A stretch of 64,000 nucleotides of DNA from Devosia subaequoris (GTDB lineage Bacteria > Pseudomonadota > Alphaproteobacteria > Rhizobiales > Devosiaceae): the NCBI RefSeq assembly GCF_014197055.1, contig NZ_JACIEW010000008.1:62001-126000 (forward strand). Reading direction: 5' to 3'. The notes under the pieces are model-generated. The model ran no database searches. It was not told where the DNA came from and was given only the letters and a program-made list of their open reading frames with translations. The translations under genes were made by a program, and so were the position numbers. The number at the start of each line of letters is the position of its first letter. The stretch's first letter is position 1. Positions 18,617 through 27,768 of this stretch are shown here, one piece after another.

Positions 18617-20119
18617 ATGCGTATTCGCCCTGCCTTTGCCAACGTCAATGACGCCTATCACAGGCTGCGCCTGGCCGTCGGGCTGGTGGCTGGGCTGTTG
18701 GTGGTGCTCAGCCTTGTTTGCCTGATCACCGGGACCGCGCCACCTTATCTCATCAGCACCATGGCGATGCTGTCGGCGGCTATTCCACTCATCATGTCGG
18801 TCGCCCACCGGCTGATGCGTCGGCGCCTATCCGAGGCTGAAAGCGCGATGACCGCACAGATCGACATGGCCCATCGCGACGCGCTGACCGGTACCTTTAC
18901 TCGGTCCTATTTCCTTGATGAGCTCAATGCGCGGGCCCATCATGGCTCGCTCGGGGCGCTGGGCTATCTGCAGATCGACATGGACAATCTCAAGGTGCTC
19001 AACGACAGCGCCGGACATGGCGCGGGCGATGCCGCACTCAAGGCATTGGTGCGCGACATGCAGATGTTGATGCCGGGCGCCATTATCGGGCGGTTGGGCG
19101 GCGACGAATTCGGTGTGTTAATCCCGGGACACGATAACAAGCCGGCGCTCTGCCGGCTCGGCGAGCGATTGCTGCGCCAGCTTGGACAGCCGCACAATAT
19201 TGGCGGTCGCATGACCCGGCTGTCGGCAACCATCGGGGTGGCACTGGCGCCGCTTGACAGCGACGATCCGACCGAGCTGATCGCCATCGCCGATCTGGCG
19301 CTCTACAAGGGCAAGCAGACCGGCCGGGGCTGCGTCGTGCCCTTCGATCCGGACATGTTGGGGGATGAGCGGCACCGCCGCTTTGTCGAGCGCGAATTGC
19401 GCGCCGCCATTCTGTTGGACGAGCTGGAGCTGCATTATCAGCCGGTGCTCGACAGCCAGACCCGTCAGGTGCGTTCCTATGAGGCGCTGGTGCGCTGGCG
19501 GCACAAGGTGCGCGGCACCATTGCCCCCAACCAGTTCATCGAAGTGGCCGAGCAGAGCAATCTGATCGACCGGCTGGGCGAGTGGGTCCTGCGGCGGGCC
19601 TGCACCGATCAGCGGCGTCTGGGCCGTCCCATTGCCATCAATGTCTCGCCCAAGCAGTTGCGCCGCCGCGAATTCGCCGAGGCCTTCGCCGATATTCTGA
19701 TGGAAACAGGTACCTTGGCGGCCAACATCATTGTCGAGATCACCGAGAACGCGCCGCTCACCGCCGGGAGCGTGGAGATGGAAACCCTGGCCGAATTGCG
19801 GGCCATGGGGGTGCGCATCGCCATCGACGATTTCGGCGCAGGCCATGCCAGCCTGCACTATCTGCGCGATTTTTCTTTCGACATCATCAAGATCGACCGC
19901 GCCTATGTGGCCGAGTTCAGCACCAATCCGGTCAGCGCCATGATCGTTTCGGCGGTCTGCGATATTGCCCGCAGCCTCTCGCTTCAGGTGGTGGCCGAGG
20001 GCATTGAAACCGAGGCACAGGCCCAGGCACTGACCGCCGCCGGCTGCACCTGCCTGCAGGGCTTTCATCTGGGCCGGCCGCAGCCGCTGGTCCGCGACAA
20101 GATGATCTGCGCCGCCTGA
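18617..20119 (+). CDS. Membrane-bound GGDEF-EAL protein (c-di-GMP synthesis/turnover)
   Basis: About 501 residues. Two hydrophobic segments (about 18-38 and 46-64) anchor it in the membrane. The GGDEF domain follows with an intact GGDEF at 161-165 and the metal-site Asp in QIDMDN. The EAL domain (about 245-495) keeps YEALVRW, INVSPKQ, EITEN, IDDFGAGHASL, KIDRAYV and AEGIET, so both active sites look complete and the protein could make or hydrolyse cyclic di-GMP. There is no obvious sensor domain. I choose ATG 18617; a TTG at 18563 is possible. Confidence 0.92.
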   Translation: MRIRPAFANVNDAYHRLRLAVGLVAGLLVVLSLVCLITGTAPPYLISTMAMLSAAIPLIMSVAHRLMRRRLSEAESAMTAQIDMAHRDALTGTFTRSYFLDELNARAHHGSLGALGYLQIDMDNLKVLNDSAGHGAGDAALKALVRDMQMLMPGAIIGRLGGDEFGVLIPGHDNKPALCRLGERLLRQLGQPHNIGGRMTRLSATIGVALAPLDSDDPTELIAIADLALYKGKQTGRGCVVPFDPDMLGDERHRRFVERELRAAILLDELELHYQPVLDSQTRQVRSYEALVRWRHKVRGTIAPNQFIEVAEQSNLIDRLGEWVLRRACTDQRRLGRPIAINVSPKQLRRREFAEAFADILMETGTLAANIIVEITENAPLTAGSVEMETLAELRAMGVRIAIDDFGAGHASLHYLRDFSFDIIKIDRAYVAEFSTNPVSAMIVSAVCDIARSLSLQVVAEGIETEAQAQALTAAGCTCLQGFHLGRPQPLVRDKMICAA

Positions 20120-20228
20120 GGTAATCTGACAGCCATATGACAGCTTTGCGCCCGTGCCAGTTGCGTCACCGGCAGCCACGTGGCTATAACGGGCCGTCGC
20201 AGCCTCTGGCTTATGGGAGTATCGAGCC

Positions 20229-20645
20229 TTGGAATTGAAGCGGATCAACGATCACGTCAGCGTGTCGGGTCAAATCCAGCCGGAAGACGTGAAAACGCTC
20301 AAGGATCTCGGCTTTACTGCCATCGTCAACAATCGCCCCGATGGGGAAGCGCCCGACCAGCCAGCCGGTGCCGAGATCGCGGCAGCTGCCAAGCAAGCGG
20401 GTCTTTCCTATCATGCGATTCCGCTGGGCCGCGACGGCGTGAACCCCGAAATGGTTGCGCAGACCAAGGCCGTGCTTGAGGGGAGCGACGGCAAGGTGTT
20501 CTGTTTCTGCCGTTCGGGGACCCGGTCGACCACGCTGTGGGCGCTGAGTCAGGCGGGGGAAGCCCCGGCCAGCCAGATCATCGCCCAGGCGGCCGAGGCC
20601 GGTTATGACATGAGCCATTTGGCCGGATATCTCGGCCAGAACTGA
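20229..20645 (+). CDS. TIGR01244-type beta-lactamase hydrolase-like phosphatase/sulfurtransferase domain protein
   Basis: A 138-residue protein with the dual-specificity-phosphatase-like fold of the TIGR01244/Blh family. The active-site loop FCFCRSGTRST carries the cysteine and arginine of the C-x5-R motif. In some bacteria this domain is fused to a persulfide dioxygenase-type metallo-hydrolase involved in sulfide handling; here it stands alone. The start is TTG at 20229 with GGGAG 9 bases upstream. A terminator follows at 20707. The true substrate is unknown. Confidence 0.85.
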   Translation: MELKRINDHVSVSGQIQPEDVKTLKDLGFTAIVNNRPDGEAPDQPAGAEIAAAAKQAGLSYHAIPLGRDGVNPEMVAQTKAVLEGSDGKVFCFCRSGTRSTTLWALSQAGEAPASQIIAQAAEAGYDMSHLAGYLGQN

Positions 20646-20706
20646 GACTGATACGACTGCGGCGGTCAGGCGGGCCACCGTCCCCCTTCCGTTGCAGCGC
20701 TGAGCC

Positions 20707-20727
20707 GGGCCTGAAAACAGGCCCTTT
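20707..20727 (+). terminator. Short hairpin terminator before pyc
   Basis: A 7-bp perfect stem (GGGCCTG / CAGGCCC) with AAAA loop is followed by TTT, 62 bases after the stop of the phosphatase-like gene and 27 bases before the pyc start; it may end the upstream transcript or act as a leader hairpin for pyc. Confidence 0.65.
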
Positions 20728-20753
20728 GCCCCTCCTGCTCGGAACGGACATCC

Positions 20754-23700
20754 ATGCCCATCAAGAAAATTCTCGTCGCCAATCGCAGCGAAATCGCCAT
20801 CCGCGTATTCCGCGCCGCCAATGAACTGGGTCTCAAGACCGTCGCGGCCTATGCCGAAGAAGACAAGCTGGCGCTGCACCGGTTCAAGGCCGACGAAGCC
20901 TATTTGATCGGCAAGGGCAAAGGCCCGGTCGAAGCCTATCTGCAGATCGAGGAATATATCCGCATTGCGCGCATCTCGGGCGCCGATGCGATCCATCCCG
21001 GCTATGGCCTGCTTTCGGAAAGCCCGGAATTTGTCGATGCCTGTGAGGATGCCGGCATCATCTTCATCGGCCCGCGCTCCCAGACCATGCGCGATCTGGG
21101 CAACAAGGTTGCCGCCCGCAACATGGCCATCAGCGCCAATGTGCCGGTGGTGCCGGCGACCGAGCCGCTTCCGGACGATATGGACGCGGTCAAGAAAATG
21201 GCGGCGGAGATCGGCTATCCGTTGATGCTCAAGGCCAGCTGGGGTGGCGGCGGCCGCGGCATGCGCCGCATCATGGACGAGTCCACGCTGGTGGCCGAGG
21301 TCTCCGAGGGCAAGCGCGAGGCCAAGGCGGCGTTCGGCAAAGACGAGATGTATCTCGAAAAGCTGATCGAGCGCGCCCGCCACGTCGAGGTGCAGCTTAT
21401 CGGCGACGACCACGGCAATCTGGTGCACCTGTTCGAGCGCGACTGTTCGGTGCAGCGGCGCAATCAGAAAGTGGTCGAGCGGGCCCCGGCACCGTATCTG
21501 TCCGAAGAGGTGCGCAAAAACCTTACCGACGCCGCCGTGCGCCTTGGCGAGGCCGCCAATTATCGCGGCGCCGGCACGGTCGAATTCCTCATGGATGCCG
21601 ATACCGACGATTTCTACTTCATCGAGGTCAATCCGCGCATCCAGGTGGAGCATACCGTCACCGAAGAAGTGACCGGCATCGACATCGTCAAGGCGCAGAT
21701 CCATCTGCTCGACGGCGCGGTCATCGGCACCCCCGAGTCAGGCGTGCCGACCCAGGAGAACATCAAGCTCAACGGCAACGCCATCCAGTGCCGGGTGACT
21801 ACCGAGGATCCAGAGCAGAACTTCATCCCCGATTATGGCCGCATCACCGCCTATCGCGGCGCCACCGGCTTTGGCGTGCGGCTCGATGGCGGCACGGCCT
21901 ATTCGGGCGCGGTGATCACCCGCTATTACGATCCGCTGCTGGAAAAGGTCACCTGCTGGGCCCCCACCGCCGAGGAAGCCATTGCCCGCATGCATCGCGC
22001 CCTGCGCGAGTTCCGCATTCGCGGCGTCGCCACCAATCTGGCGTTCCTTGAGAACATCATCACGCACGCCGATTTCGTCGAAAATCGCTACACCACGCGC
22101 TTCATCGACACCACGCCGGACCTGTTCAACTTCAAGCCGCGCAAGGACCGCGCGACCAAGCTGCTGAGCTACATCGCCGACGTGACGGTGAACGGTCACC
22201 CCGAAGTGCGCGACCGCCCGCGCCCGCCCGAGGATGCGGCGGCGCCCATGGTCCCCGAATTCCCGGCGCTGTCGGTCATCGAAGGCAGCCGGCAGGTGCT
22301 GGACCGCGACGGCCCGGCGGGCCTTGCCAAATGGATGAAGGACCAGAAGCGGGTCCTGTTCACCGACACCACCATGCGCGACGCGCATCAGTCGCTGCTG
22401 GCGACGCGCATGCGGTCTTTCGATATCACCCGGATCGCCCAGGCCTATTCGCGCGGTCTGCCGAACCTGTTCAGCCTTGAATGCTGGGGTGGGGCGACGT
22501 TCGACGTCTCCATGCGCTTCCTCAATGAGGATCCCTGGGAACGGCTGCGACAGGTGCGCGAAGGCGCGCCCAATATCCTGACCCAGATGCTGCTGCGCGG
22601 CTCAAACGGGGTGGGCTACACCAACTATCCCGACAATGTCGTCAAATTCTTCGTCAAGCAGGCGGCCGCAGGTGGCGTCGACGTCTTCCGCGTCTTTGAC
22701 TGCCTCAACTGGGTCGAGAACATGCGCGTCTCGATGGACGCGGTGATCGAGGCCAACAAGGTCTGCGAGGGCGTGGTCTGCTATACCGGCGACATGCTGG
22801 ACCCGGACCGGTCCAAATATGACCTCAAATACTACGTGGCGCTGGCCAAGGAACTCGAAGCCGCCGGCGCGCATGTGCTGGGCCTGAAAGACATGGCCGG
22901 GCTGATGAAGCCGGCGGCCGCCCGCAAGCTGATCGCAACGCTCAAGGAAGAGATCGGCCTGCCGATTCATCTCCATACCCATGACACGTCGGGCGCCGCG
23001 GCGGCGACGGTGCTGGCGGCGGTGGACGCAGGCGTGGATGCGGTGGATGCGGCGATGGATGCCCTTTCGGGCACCACCAGCCAGCCCACGCTCGGTTCGC
23101 TGGTCGCCGCCATGGCCGATACCGACCGCGATCCGGGGTTGGACGCCAAGGCCATCCGGCAGATTTCCTTCTATTGGGAAGCGGTGCGCACCCAGTACCG
23201 GGCCTTTGAGAGCGATCTCAAGGGCGGCGCTTCGGAGGTCTATCTGCATGAGATGCCGGGCGGCCAGTTCACCAATCTCAAGGAACAGGCGCGCTCGCTG
23301 GGCCTTGAAACCCGCTGGCACGAAGTTGCCCAGACCTATGCCGACGTCAACCAGATGTTCGGCGACATCGTCAAGGTGACGCCAAGCTCCAAGGTGGTGG
23401 GCGATATGGCGCTGGCCATGGTGTCGGCCGGTATCACCCGGACCGATGTCGAGAACCCGGACAAGGACATTGCCTTTCCTGATAGCGTTGTCGGTTTCTT
23501 TGCCGGCGATCTGGGTCAGCCCCCGGGCGGCTTCCCTGAAAAGCTGCAGGAAAAGGTTCTCAAGGGCAAGAAGGCGCTGACCGAGCGCCCCGGCTCTTAC
23601 CTCAAGGATGTCGACCTCGAGGCGGAACGGGCAAAGATCTCCGAGGAGGTCGGGCATCCGGTCGATGATTATCGTCTGGCTTCATACCTCATGTACCCCA

Positions 23701-24194
23701 AGGTCTATTCGGACTTCGAAAAAACCCAGGAGATGTATGGCCCGACCGAGGTGCTGCCGACTCCGGCCTATTTCTACGGGCTGCAGGAAGGCGACGAACT
23801 GCTGGTCGACATCGAAAAGGGCAAGACGCTGGTCGTCACCTATCAGGGCCGCGCCCCGACCAATGAAAAAGGCGAAGTGCGGTGCTTTTTCGATCTCAAC
23901 GGCCAGCCGCGCACCATCACTGTGCCGGATCGTCTGAAGGCCGGTGATGTGGTCGTACGGGCCAAGGCGGTTGCGGGCGATCCCAAACAGGTCGGTGCGC
24001 CCATGCCCGGCGTCATCTCGACCCTGGCGGTCAAGCAGGGCCAGTCGGTCAAGTCCGGCGACGTGCTGTGCTCGATTGAAGCCATGAAGATGGAGACCGC
24101 CATCCATGCGGAAACCGATGGCACCGTGGCCGAACTGCTGATCAAGCCGGGCGACCAGATCGACGCCAAGGACCTGCTGGTCCGGCTGGAGTAG
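20754..24194 (+). CDS. pyc: Pyruvate carboxylase
   Basis: A 1146-residue single-chain enzyme that makes oxaloacetate from pyruvate and bicarbonate, replenishing the TCA cycle. The domain order is complete. The biotin carboxylase part (about 1-455) has KASWGGGGRGMR and the ATP-grasp motif FIEVNPRIQVEHTVTEE. The carboxyltransferase part (about 530-1000) has TDTTMRDAHQS, GLKDMAGL and the metal-site HLHTHDTSG. The C-terminal biotinyl domain has EAMKMET with Lys1112 as the biotin site. The ATG follows a GGAACGG stretch. A strong terminator follows. A decayed copy of the last codons and terminator lies 1.2 kb downstream. Confidence 0.98.
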   Translation: MPIKKILVANRSEIAIRVFRAANELGLKTVAAYAEEDKLALHRFKADEAYLIGKGKGPVEAYLQIEEYIRIARISGADAIHPGYGLLSESPEFVDACEDAGIIFIGPRSQTMRDLGNKVAARNMAISANVPVVPATEPLPDDMDAVKKMAAEIGYPLMLKASWGGGGRGMRRIMDESTLVAEVSEGKREAKAAFGKDEMYLEKLIERARHVEVQLIGDDHGNLVHLFERDCSVQRRNQKVVERAPAPYLSEEVRKNLTDAAVRLGEAANYRGAGTVEFLMDADTDDFYFIEVNPRIQVEHTVTEEVTGIDIVKAQIHLLDGAVIGTPESGVPTQENIKLNGNAIQCRVTTEDPEQNFIPDYGRITAYRGATGFGVRLDGGTAYSGAVITRYYDPLLEKVTCWAPTAEEAIARMHRALREFRIRGVATNLAFLENIITHADFVENRYTTRFIDTTPDLFNFKPRKDRATKLLSYIADVTVNGHPEVRDRPRPPEDAAAPMVPEFPALSVIEGSRQVLDRDGPAGLAKWMKDQKRVLFTDTTMRDAHQSLLATRMRSFDITRIAQAYSRGLPNLFSLECWGGATFDVSMRFLNEDPWERLRQVREGAPNILTQMLLRGSNGVGYTNYPDNVVKFFVKQAAAGGVDVFRVFDCLNWVENMRVSMDAVIEANKVCEGVVCYTGDMLDPDRSKYDLKYYVALAKELEAAGAHVLGLKDMAGLMKPAAARKLIATLKEEIGLPIHLHTHDTSGAAAATVLAAVDAGVDAVDAAMDALSGTTSQPTLGSLVAAMADTDRDPGLDAKAIRQISFYWEAVRTQYRAFESDLKGGASEVYLHEMPGGQFTNLKEQARSLGLETRWHEVAQTYADVNQMFGDIVKVTPSSKVVGDMALAMVSAGITRTDVENPDKDIAFPDSVVGFFAGDLGQPPGGFPEKLQEKVLKGKKALTERPGSYLKDVDLEAERAKISEEVGHPVDDYRLASYLMYPKVYSDFEKTQEMYGPTEVLPTPAYFYGLQEGDELLVDIEKGKTLVVTYQGRAPTNEKGEVRCFFDLNGQPRTITVPDRLKAGDVVVRAKAVAGDPKQVGAPMPGVISTLAVKQGQSVKSGDVLCSIEAMKMETAIHAETDGTVAELLIKPGDQIDAKDLLVRLE

Positions 24195-24236
24195 CTGAAA
24201 AGGGCCCGGAGCGATCCGGGCCTCTTTATTGCTTCA
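24145..24236 (+). repeat. Direct repeat, intact copy: pyc 3' end plus terminator
   Basis: This segment (last pyc codons, stop, terminator and the TTCAG that holds the stop of the minus-strand gene) is partly duplicated at 25333-25415. Shared blocks include a 15-base identity (CCAAGGACCTGCTGG) and the 17-base GGGCCCGGAGCGATCCG. Confidence 0.8.
24203..24228 (+). terminator. Rho-independent terminator of pyc
   Basis: An 8-bp perfect stem (GGCCCGGA / TCCGGGCC) with GCGA loop and a TCTTTATT tail starts 9 bases after the pyc stop. The same element recurs in damaged form at about 25382-25404. Confidence 0.9.
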
Positions 24237-24680
24237 GGCGGCGTGCGGCCCCGGGCCGGATGGTGGCGGCAGTGCATTGGCCACATTGATCACCGCAAGC
24301 CGCCGGACCTCTCCATCCAGGCCGATCCAGGTCATGACATGCCCGGGCCTCGTGCCGATCAGTGCCGCACCATGCTCGGAAGTGACCGAGAGGCGATAGC
24401 CGTCTGCATGTGTTTCGCGTTCCGGCATCACCAGTTTGGCCATGCGCTCCGGCCCCGGCACGGGCTGGTAGCGAATGATGCTGCCGATGCGCACCACGTC
24501 AGGCGGCAGGGCAGCGTCAGGCACGGTCCTGGCGCGATCCAGCTCGTAGAGCAGGAAGTCGGTATTGTCGCCGCGCTCGCCTAGGTCGGTCAGGGCGACA
24601 ACGGTGAGGCGCTTGTGCTCGGCTTCGCCGATCACGATTTCGGGCGAAGCCGTCCATTCGGCCAAAGATATCGTCGTCAT
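24234..24680 (-). CDS. Rnk/GreA-GreB C-terminal-domain-like protein
   Basis: A 148-residue protein. The middle carries a pattern like the FKBP-like C-terminal domain of GreA/GreB and Rnk: VVRIGSIIRYQ, then LVMPERE, then YRLSVTSEHGAALIGTRPGHVMTW. Rnk-type proteins bind RNA polymerase or modulate nucleotide metabolism; the N-terminal coiled coil of Gre factors is absent. The stop lies inside the TTCAG shared with the downstream repeat copy. Its start overlaps the stop of the zinc-ribbon gene by 4 bases (ATGA), so it is the third gene of a minus-strand operon. An RNA-polymerase-linked role is inference from fold. Confidence 0.7.
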   Translation of the reverse strand: MTTISLAEWTASPEIVIGEAEHKRLTVVALTDLGERGDNTDFLLYELDRARTVPDAALPPDVVRIGSIIRYQPVPGPERMAKLVMPERETHADGYRLSVTSEHGAALIGTRPGHVMTWIGLDGEVRRLAVINVANALPPPSGPGPHAA

Positions 24681-24841
24681 GGCTTGCTTCCCCGCGACGC
24701 GGTCGCCCGGCGGTCAAAACTTGCGAACAGATGCTCAGGCGGGCCCGGCGGCAGGTCGTAGGAGCGCTGACACCAGGGACATCGCCGCGCCGCCCGGGGG
24801 CGCGGGCCGGCGCATGATTGGCAATAGCGCAGGATTTGCAT
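24677..24841 (-). CDS. Small zinc-ribbon protein (54 residues)
   Basis: A very short protein with two Cys-x2-Cys knuckles (CQSC near residue 8 and CPWC near residue 22) that would bind one zinc ion, followed by a Pro-rich stretch and a basic tail. ATG 24841 has a GGGGAG site 8 bases upstream; a longer frame to 24859 adds only six non-conserved residues. It overlaps the Rnk-like gene by 4 bases and follows the 69-residue gene by 14 bases. Such ribbons usually mediate nucleic-acid or protein contacts. No specific family is recognised. Confidence 0.65.
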   Translation of the reverse strand: MQILRYCQSCAGPRPRAARRCPWCQRSYDLPPGPPEHLFASFDRRATASRGSKP

Positions 24842-24855
24842 GGCTGTGCTCCCCG

Positions 24856-25065
24856 TCAATTCAGTGGGGCGCTGGCGAAGGTTCGCAGCACGAGCGCGCG
24901 ATCATCGAGCGTCAACAGGCGCACGGTCATCGTCTCGGTCTTGATCGGTGTCTGGTGTGGCAGGCTGTAGCTCAACTCGGGCAGATGAGCGTCGGCCCAT
25001 TCGCGGAACCGGCGCAGCTTGTTGCCACCGCTAATGGGCAGGGTCACAGAATACTTGAATGTCAT
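24856..25065 (-). CDS. Hypothetical protein (69 residues)
   Basis: A small, not recognised protein with a beta-strand start (MTFKYSVTLPI), a basic helix (NKLRRFREWADAHLPE) and a strand-rich end (TETMTVRLLTLDDRALVLRT). The start at 25065 has GAGG 9 bases upstream; the same frame is open to 25191 but has no better ribosome site. It is the first gene of a three-gene minus-strand operon with the zinc ribbon and the Rnk-like gene. The operon lies between the two copies of the pyc 3'-end repeat. Confidence 0.55.
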   Translation of the reverse strand: MTFKYSVTLPISGGNKLRRFREWADAHLPELSYSLPHQTPIKTETMTVRLLTLDDRALVLRTFASAPLN

Positions 25066-25411
25066 GTCAGTCGCCTCGGCAGACGTGCGCACGAGCTCCA
25101 TGCGCAGAACGCACGGAGTGGGCAGGTCGGAAAATTGGGAGATGGATTGTCCGTCCTGGTGTCGCGCTTGCCTCAGGGCAGGTCGCAACACCAGGCCATC
25201 AGCCTGCTTGTGTGAGGCGTGTCAAAAACCGGCGTGGATTTACTGGACTGGCGTACATGGCGGTCATCATGCCGATATCCGGGGCGAAGTCAAACTGGCT
25301 GGAATGCGGTTGTTTCCGTCCAGCAGAAGGCAGGCCGGCCACCAAATCCACACCCAAGGACCTGCTGGAGTGGCTGAGATGGGGCCCGGAGCGATCCGCG
25401 GCCTGCTTGTT
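25066..25411. other. 346-bp intergenic region holding the decayed pyc-end repeat
   Basis: Bases 25066-25330 hold the likely promoter of the minus-strand mini-operon and otherwise nothing recognisable; 25333-25415 is the damaged direct repeat described separately. No gene is supported: open frames here lack ribosome sites and motifs. Confidence 0.6.
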
Positions 25412-25415
25412 TCAG
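25333..25415 (+). repeat. Direct repeat, decayed copy of pyc 3' end and terminator
   Basis: Aligned with 24145-24236, this copy keeps GGCCGG, the 15-base block CCAAGGACCTGCTGG, a mutated stop region (AGTGGCTGA for AGTAGCTGA), and GGGCCCGGAGCGATCCG. It lacks 9 bases (TCCGGCTGG) that lie between two CTGG repeats in the intact copy, consistent with slippage. An extra C breaks the terminator stem. The TTCAG at the end provides the stop codon of the DUF421 gene, just as in the intact copy it provides the stop of the Rnk-like gene. Confidence 0.8.
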
Positions 25416-25894
25416 CCCCGCAATCGGACGCTGATCGTTCCATCGCTTTCCAGCACCAGCATATCGACGTCGCTCATGTCGTTGCCGCCATTGGCGCGAA
25501 TGGCCGACAAGGCCTCGTCCTGCGTGATCCGCGCGCGCCGCATGGCGTTTTCCAGGGCGTGGCCATCCTTGGCCAGCAGGGCCGGTTCGCTGCGCACGAG
25601 GCTGGCGAAGCGCGACGAACGCACCGAGAAAAAGGTGACGAGGAACTGCGCCGTGATCAGAAGCCCCAAAGCCGTCAGGCCCTCGGCCAGTGCAATGGAT
25701 TCCTGCAACAGGATGGCCGATAGCGTCGAGCCCAAGGCGACAGTGACGACAAGATCAAAGGCGTTGAGCTTGGCCAGCGTCCGCTTGCCGGAGATCCGCA
25801 GAAACAGCACCAGGGCGATATAGGCCAGCGCGCCCACGATCAACGTGCGCACGATCCCCTGCGGATTCTGGTAAAACATTTCCTGCCAGTTCAT
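25412..25894 (-). CDS. DUF421 (YetF-like) membrane protein
   Basis: A 160-residue protein with three hydrophobic N-terminal helices (GIVRTLIVGALAYIALVLFL, DLVVTVALGSTLSAILL, GLTALGLLITAQFLVTFF) and the YetF family block RISGKRTLAKLNAFDLVV. A soluble C-terminal part has the family pattern ALLAKDGHALENAMRRARIT and SDVDMLVLESDG. Its role is unknown; Bacillus relatives have been linked to sporulation or membrane stress. ATG 25894 has a GGGAG site; the frame runs open to 26101 without a likely start. The stop falls in the decayed repeat. Confidence 0.88.
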   Translation of the reverse strand: MNWQEMFYQNPQGIVRTLIVGALAYIALVLFLRISGKRTLAKLNAFDLVVTVALGSTLSAILLQESIALAEGLTALGLLITAQFLVTFFSVRSSRFASLVRSEPALLAKDGHALENAMRRARITQDEALSAIRANGGNDMSDVDMLVLESDGTISVRLRG

Positions 25895-26107
25895 GCCAGC
25901 TCCCGTGGCTTTTGGCGGCGCAGCCGCATTCACGGGATGGCAACGCAATAACCGCGCCGATGGTTCGGCACGGTATTGCCGTTGGCACATTCCAGGTGCT
26001 GCGACTCGGCACGCTCTGACCGCCAGAAAGGACCACGGCGTCAACAGAGTGTGCCAACCTGCGCGGCAGGATAGTGCCTGGTCAGCTTTTGCGGGCCCCA
26101 AAAAGGA

Positions 26108-26407
26108 TCAGAGGCGGCGGGCCTTGCCATCCACGGTTGGGCCCTGGCTGCGACCCCGCGCTTCGGCCGGGACCGGCAAACGGGCCACAATCCAGCTCAC
26201 CATCATCGGCACCAGCACCAGATCATCGATCCAGCCGGCAAAGGGAATGAAGTCCGGCACGATGTCGAACGGATTGAGCAGGTAGAAGGCCACGAAAACC
26301 GTTGCCGCCTTAAGCATGAGCGGGGTTTCCGGGGCACGAAACGCCTTCCAGAGTTGGACGACTTCCTTGCGGAACAGAATGAAGCGGGGGACAAGCATCT
26401 TGAACAT
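26108..26407 (-). CDS. YkvA family (DUF1232) small membrane protein
   Basis: A 99-residue protein with the DUF1232 core: a hydrophobic helix (MLKAATVFVAFYLLNPFDIV) leading into the family hallmark NPFDIVPDFIPFAGWIDDL, then a second hydrophobic helix (VPMMVSWIVARLP) and a basic tail. Function unknown; likely an inner-membrane protein. It is divergent from ispG with 119 bases between their starts. Confidence 0.88.
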   Translation of the reverse strand: MFKMLVPRFILFRKEVVQLWKAFRAPETPLMLKAATVFVAFYLLNPFDIVPDFIPFAGWIDDLVLVPMMVSWIVARLPVPAEARGRSQGPTVDGKARRL

Positions 26408-26526
26408 GAACGATAGATGGGTGCACCGGGCCCGGGTTCAAGCCTGCTGCGATCACGATCACGCAAGCGTAACATTGCGTCTCTACGCTTGGGGGCTTAT
26501 CTGTGGCGCAAACGCGAGGTGATATT

Positions 26527-27768
26527 ATGGCCGGACCGGCAGCGCGCAGGCAATCGGTGGGCGTCAATGTGGGTGGTGTCATGGTGGGCGGCGGTGCCCC
26601 CGTGGTCGTGCAGTCCATGACCAATACCGATACTGCCGATATCGATGCGACAGTTCGCCAGGTCATGCAGCTGGCCCGCGCCGGTTCGGAAATCGTGCGC
26701 ATCACCGTGGACCGCGATGAAAGCGCCGCCGCCGTGCCGATCATCCGCGACCGCCTGGCCTCCATGGGCTATGACGTGCCGCTGGTGGGCGACTTTCATT
26801 ACATTGGCCACAAATTGCTGACCGATCACCCGGCTTGCGCCGAAGCGTTGGCCAAATACCGCATCAATCCGGGCAATGTGGGCTTCAAGGCCAAGCGCGA
26901 TACCCAGTTTGCGACGCTGATCGAGATTGCCAACCGCTATGACAAGCCGGTGCGCATCGGGGTCAATTGGGGCTCGCTCGACGAGGAGCTGCTGACCAGG
27001 CTGATGGATGAGAACGCGGCGTCAGACACGCCGATCTCTGCTGCAGCGGTGCAGCGCGAGGCCATCATTCAGTCGGCGCTGCTATCGGCGCAGCGGGCCG
27101 AAGAACTGGGCATGGGGCGCGATAAGATCCTGCTCTCCACCAAGGTGAGCGATGTTCAACACCTGATTGCGGTCTATCAGGATCTTGCCGCGCGCTGCGA
27201 CTATGCCCTGCATCTGGGACTGACCGAAGCCGGCATGGGCTCGAAGGGTATTGTCGCATCGTCCGCGGCGCTGGGTATTCTCTTGCAACAGGGGATCGGT
27301 GACACGATCCGCATTTCCCTGACCCCCGAGCCGGGCGGCGACCGCACCACCGAGGTCAAGGTCGCGCAGGAACTGCTGCAGACCATGGGGTTCCGTCAGT
27401 TCCTGCCGGTGGTGGCTGCCTGCCCGGGCTGTGGGCGCACCACCTCCACCACGTTCCAGACGCTGGCCAAGGATATCCAGGACCACCTCAATACCTCGAT
27501 GCCGGAGTGGCGCGAGCGCTATCCGGGCGTCGAAACCCTGTCGGTGGCGGTGATGGGCTGTATCGTCAACGGCCCGGGCGAAAGCAAGCACGCCAATATC
27601 GGTATCTCGCTGCCCGGAACCGGCGAAACCCCAGCGGCTCCGGTCTTTGTCGATGGCCAGAAAGTGGCCACGCTCAGGGGTGCCGATGTGGCCGATCAGT
27701 TCAAAACCATGGTGGCCGATTACATCGAGCGCAAATTCGGTTCCGGCGAACAGGACGCGGCTGAATAG
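26527..27768 (+). CDS. ispG: 4-hydroxy-3-methylbut-2-en-1-yl diphosphate synthase (IspG/GcpE)
   Basis: A 413-residue [4Fe-4S] enzyme of the MEP isoprenoid pathway. It has the N-terminal [15 protein letters not shown], the loop [11 protein letters not shown], and the cluster ligands in ACPGCGRT and [14 protein letters not shown]. The ATG at 26527 has GAGG 8 bases upstream; a GTG at 26503 is also in frame but has no ribosome site. The pathway also feeds the prenyl diphosphate synthase encoded at 31118. Confidence 0.97.
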   Translation: MAGPAARRQSVGVNVGGVMVGGGAPVVVQSMTNTDTADIDATVRQVMQLARAGSEIVRITVDRDESAAAVPIIRDRLASMGYDVPLVGDFHYIGHKLLTDHPACAEALAKYRINPGNVGFKAKRDTQFATLIEIANRYDKPVRIGVNWGSLDEELLTRLMDENAASDTPISAAAVQREAIIQSALLSAQRAEELGMGRDKILLSTKVSDVQHLIAVYQDLAARCDYALHLGLTEAGMGSKGIVASSAALGILLQQGIGDTIRISLTPEPGGDRTTEVKVAQELLQTMGFRQFLPVVAACPGCGRTTSTTFQTLAKDIQDHLNTSMPEWRERYPGVETLSVAVMGCIVNGPGESKHANIGISLPGTGETPAAPVFVDGQKVATLRGADVADQFKTMVADYIERKFGSGEQDAAE

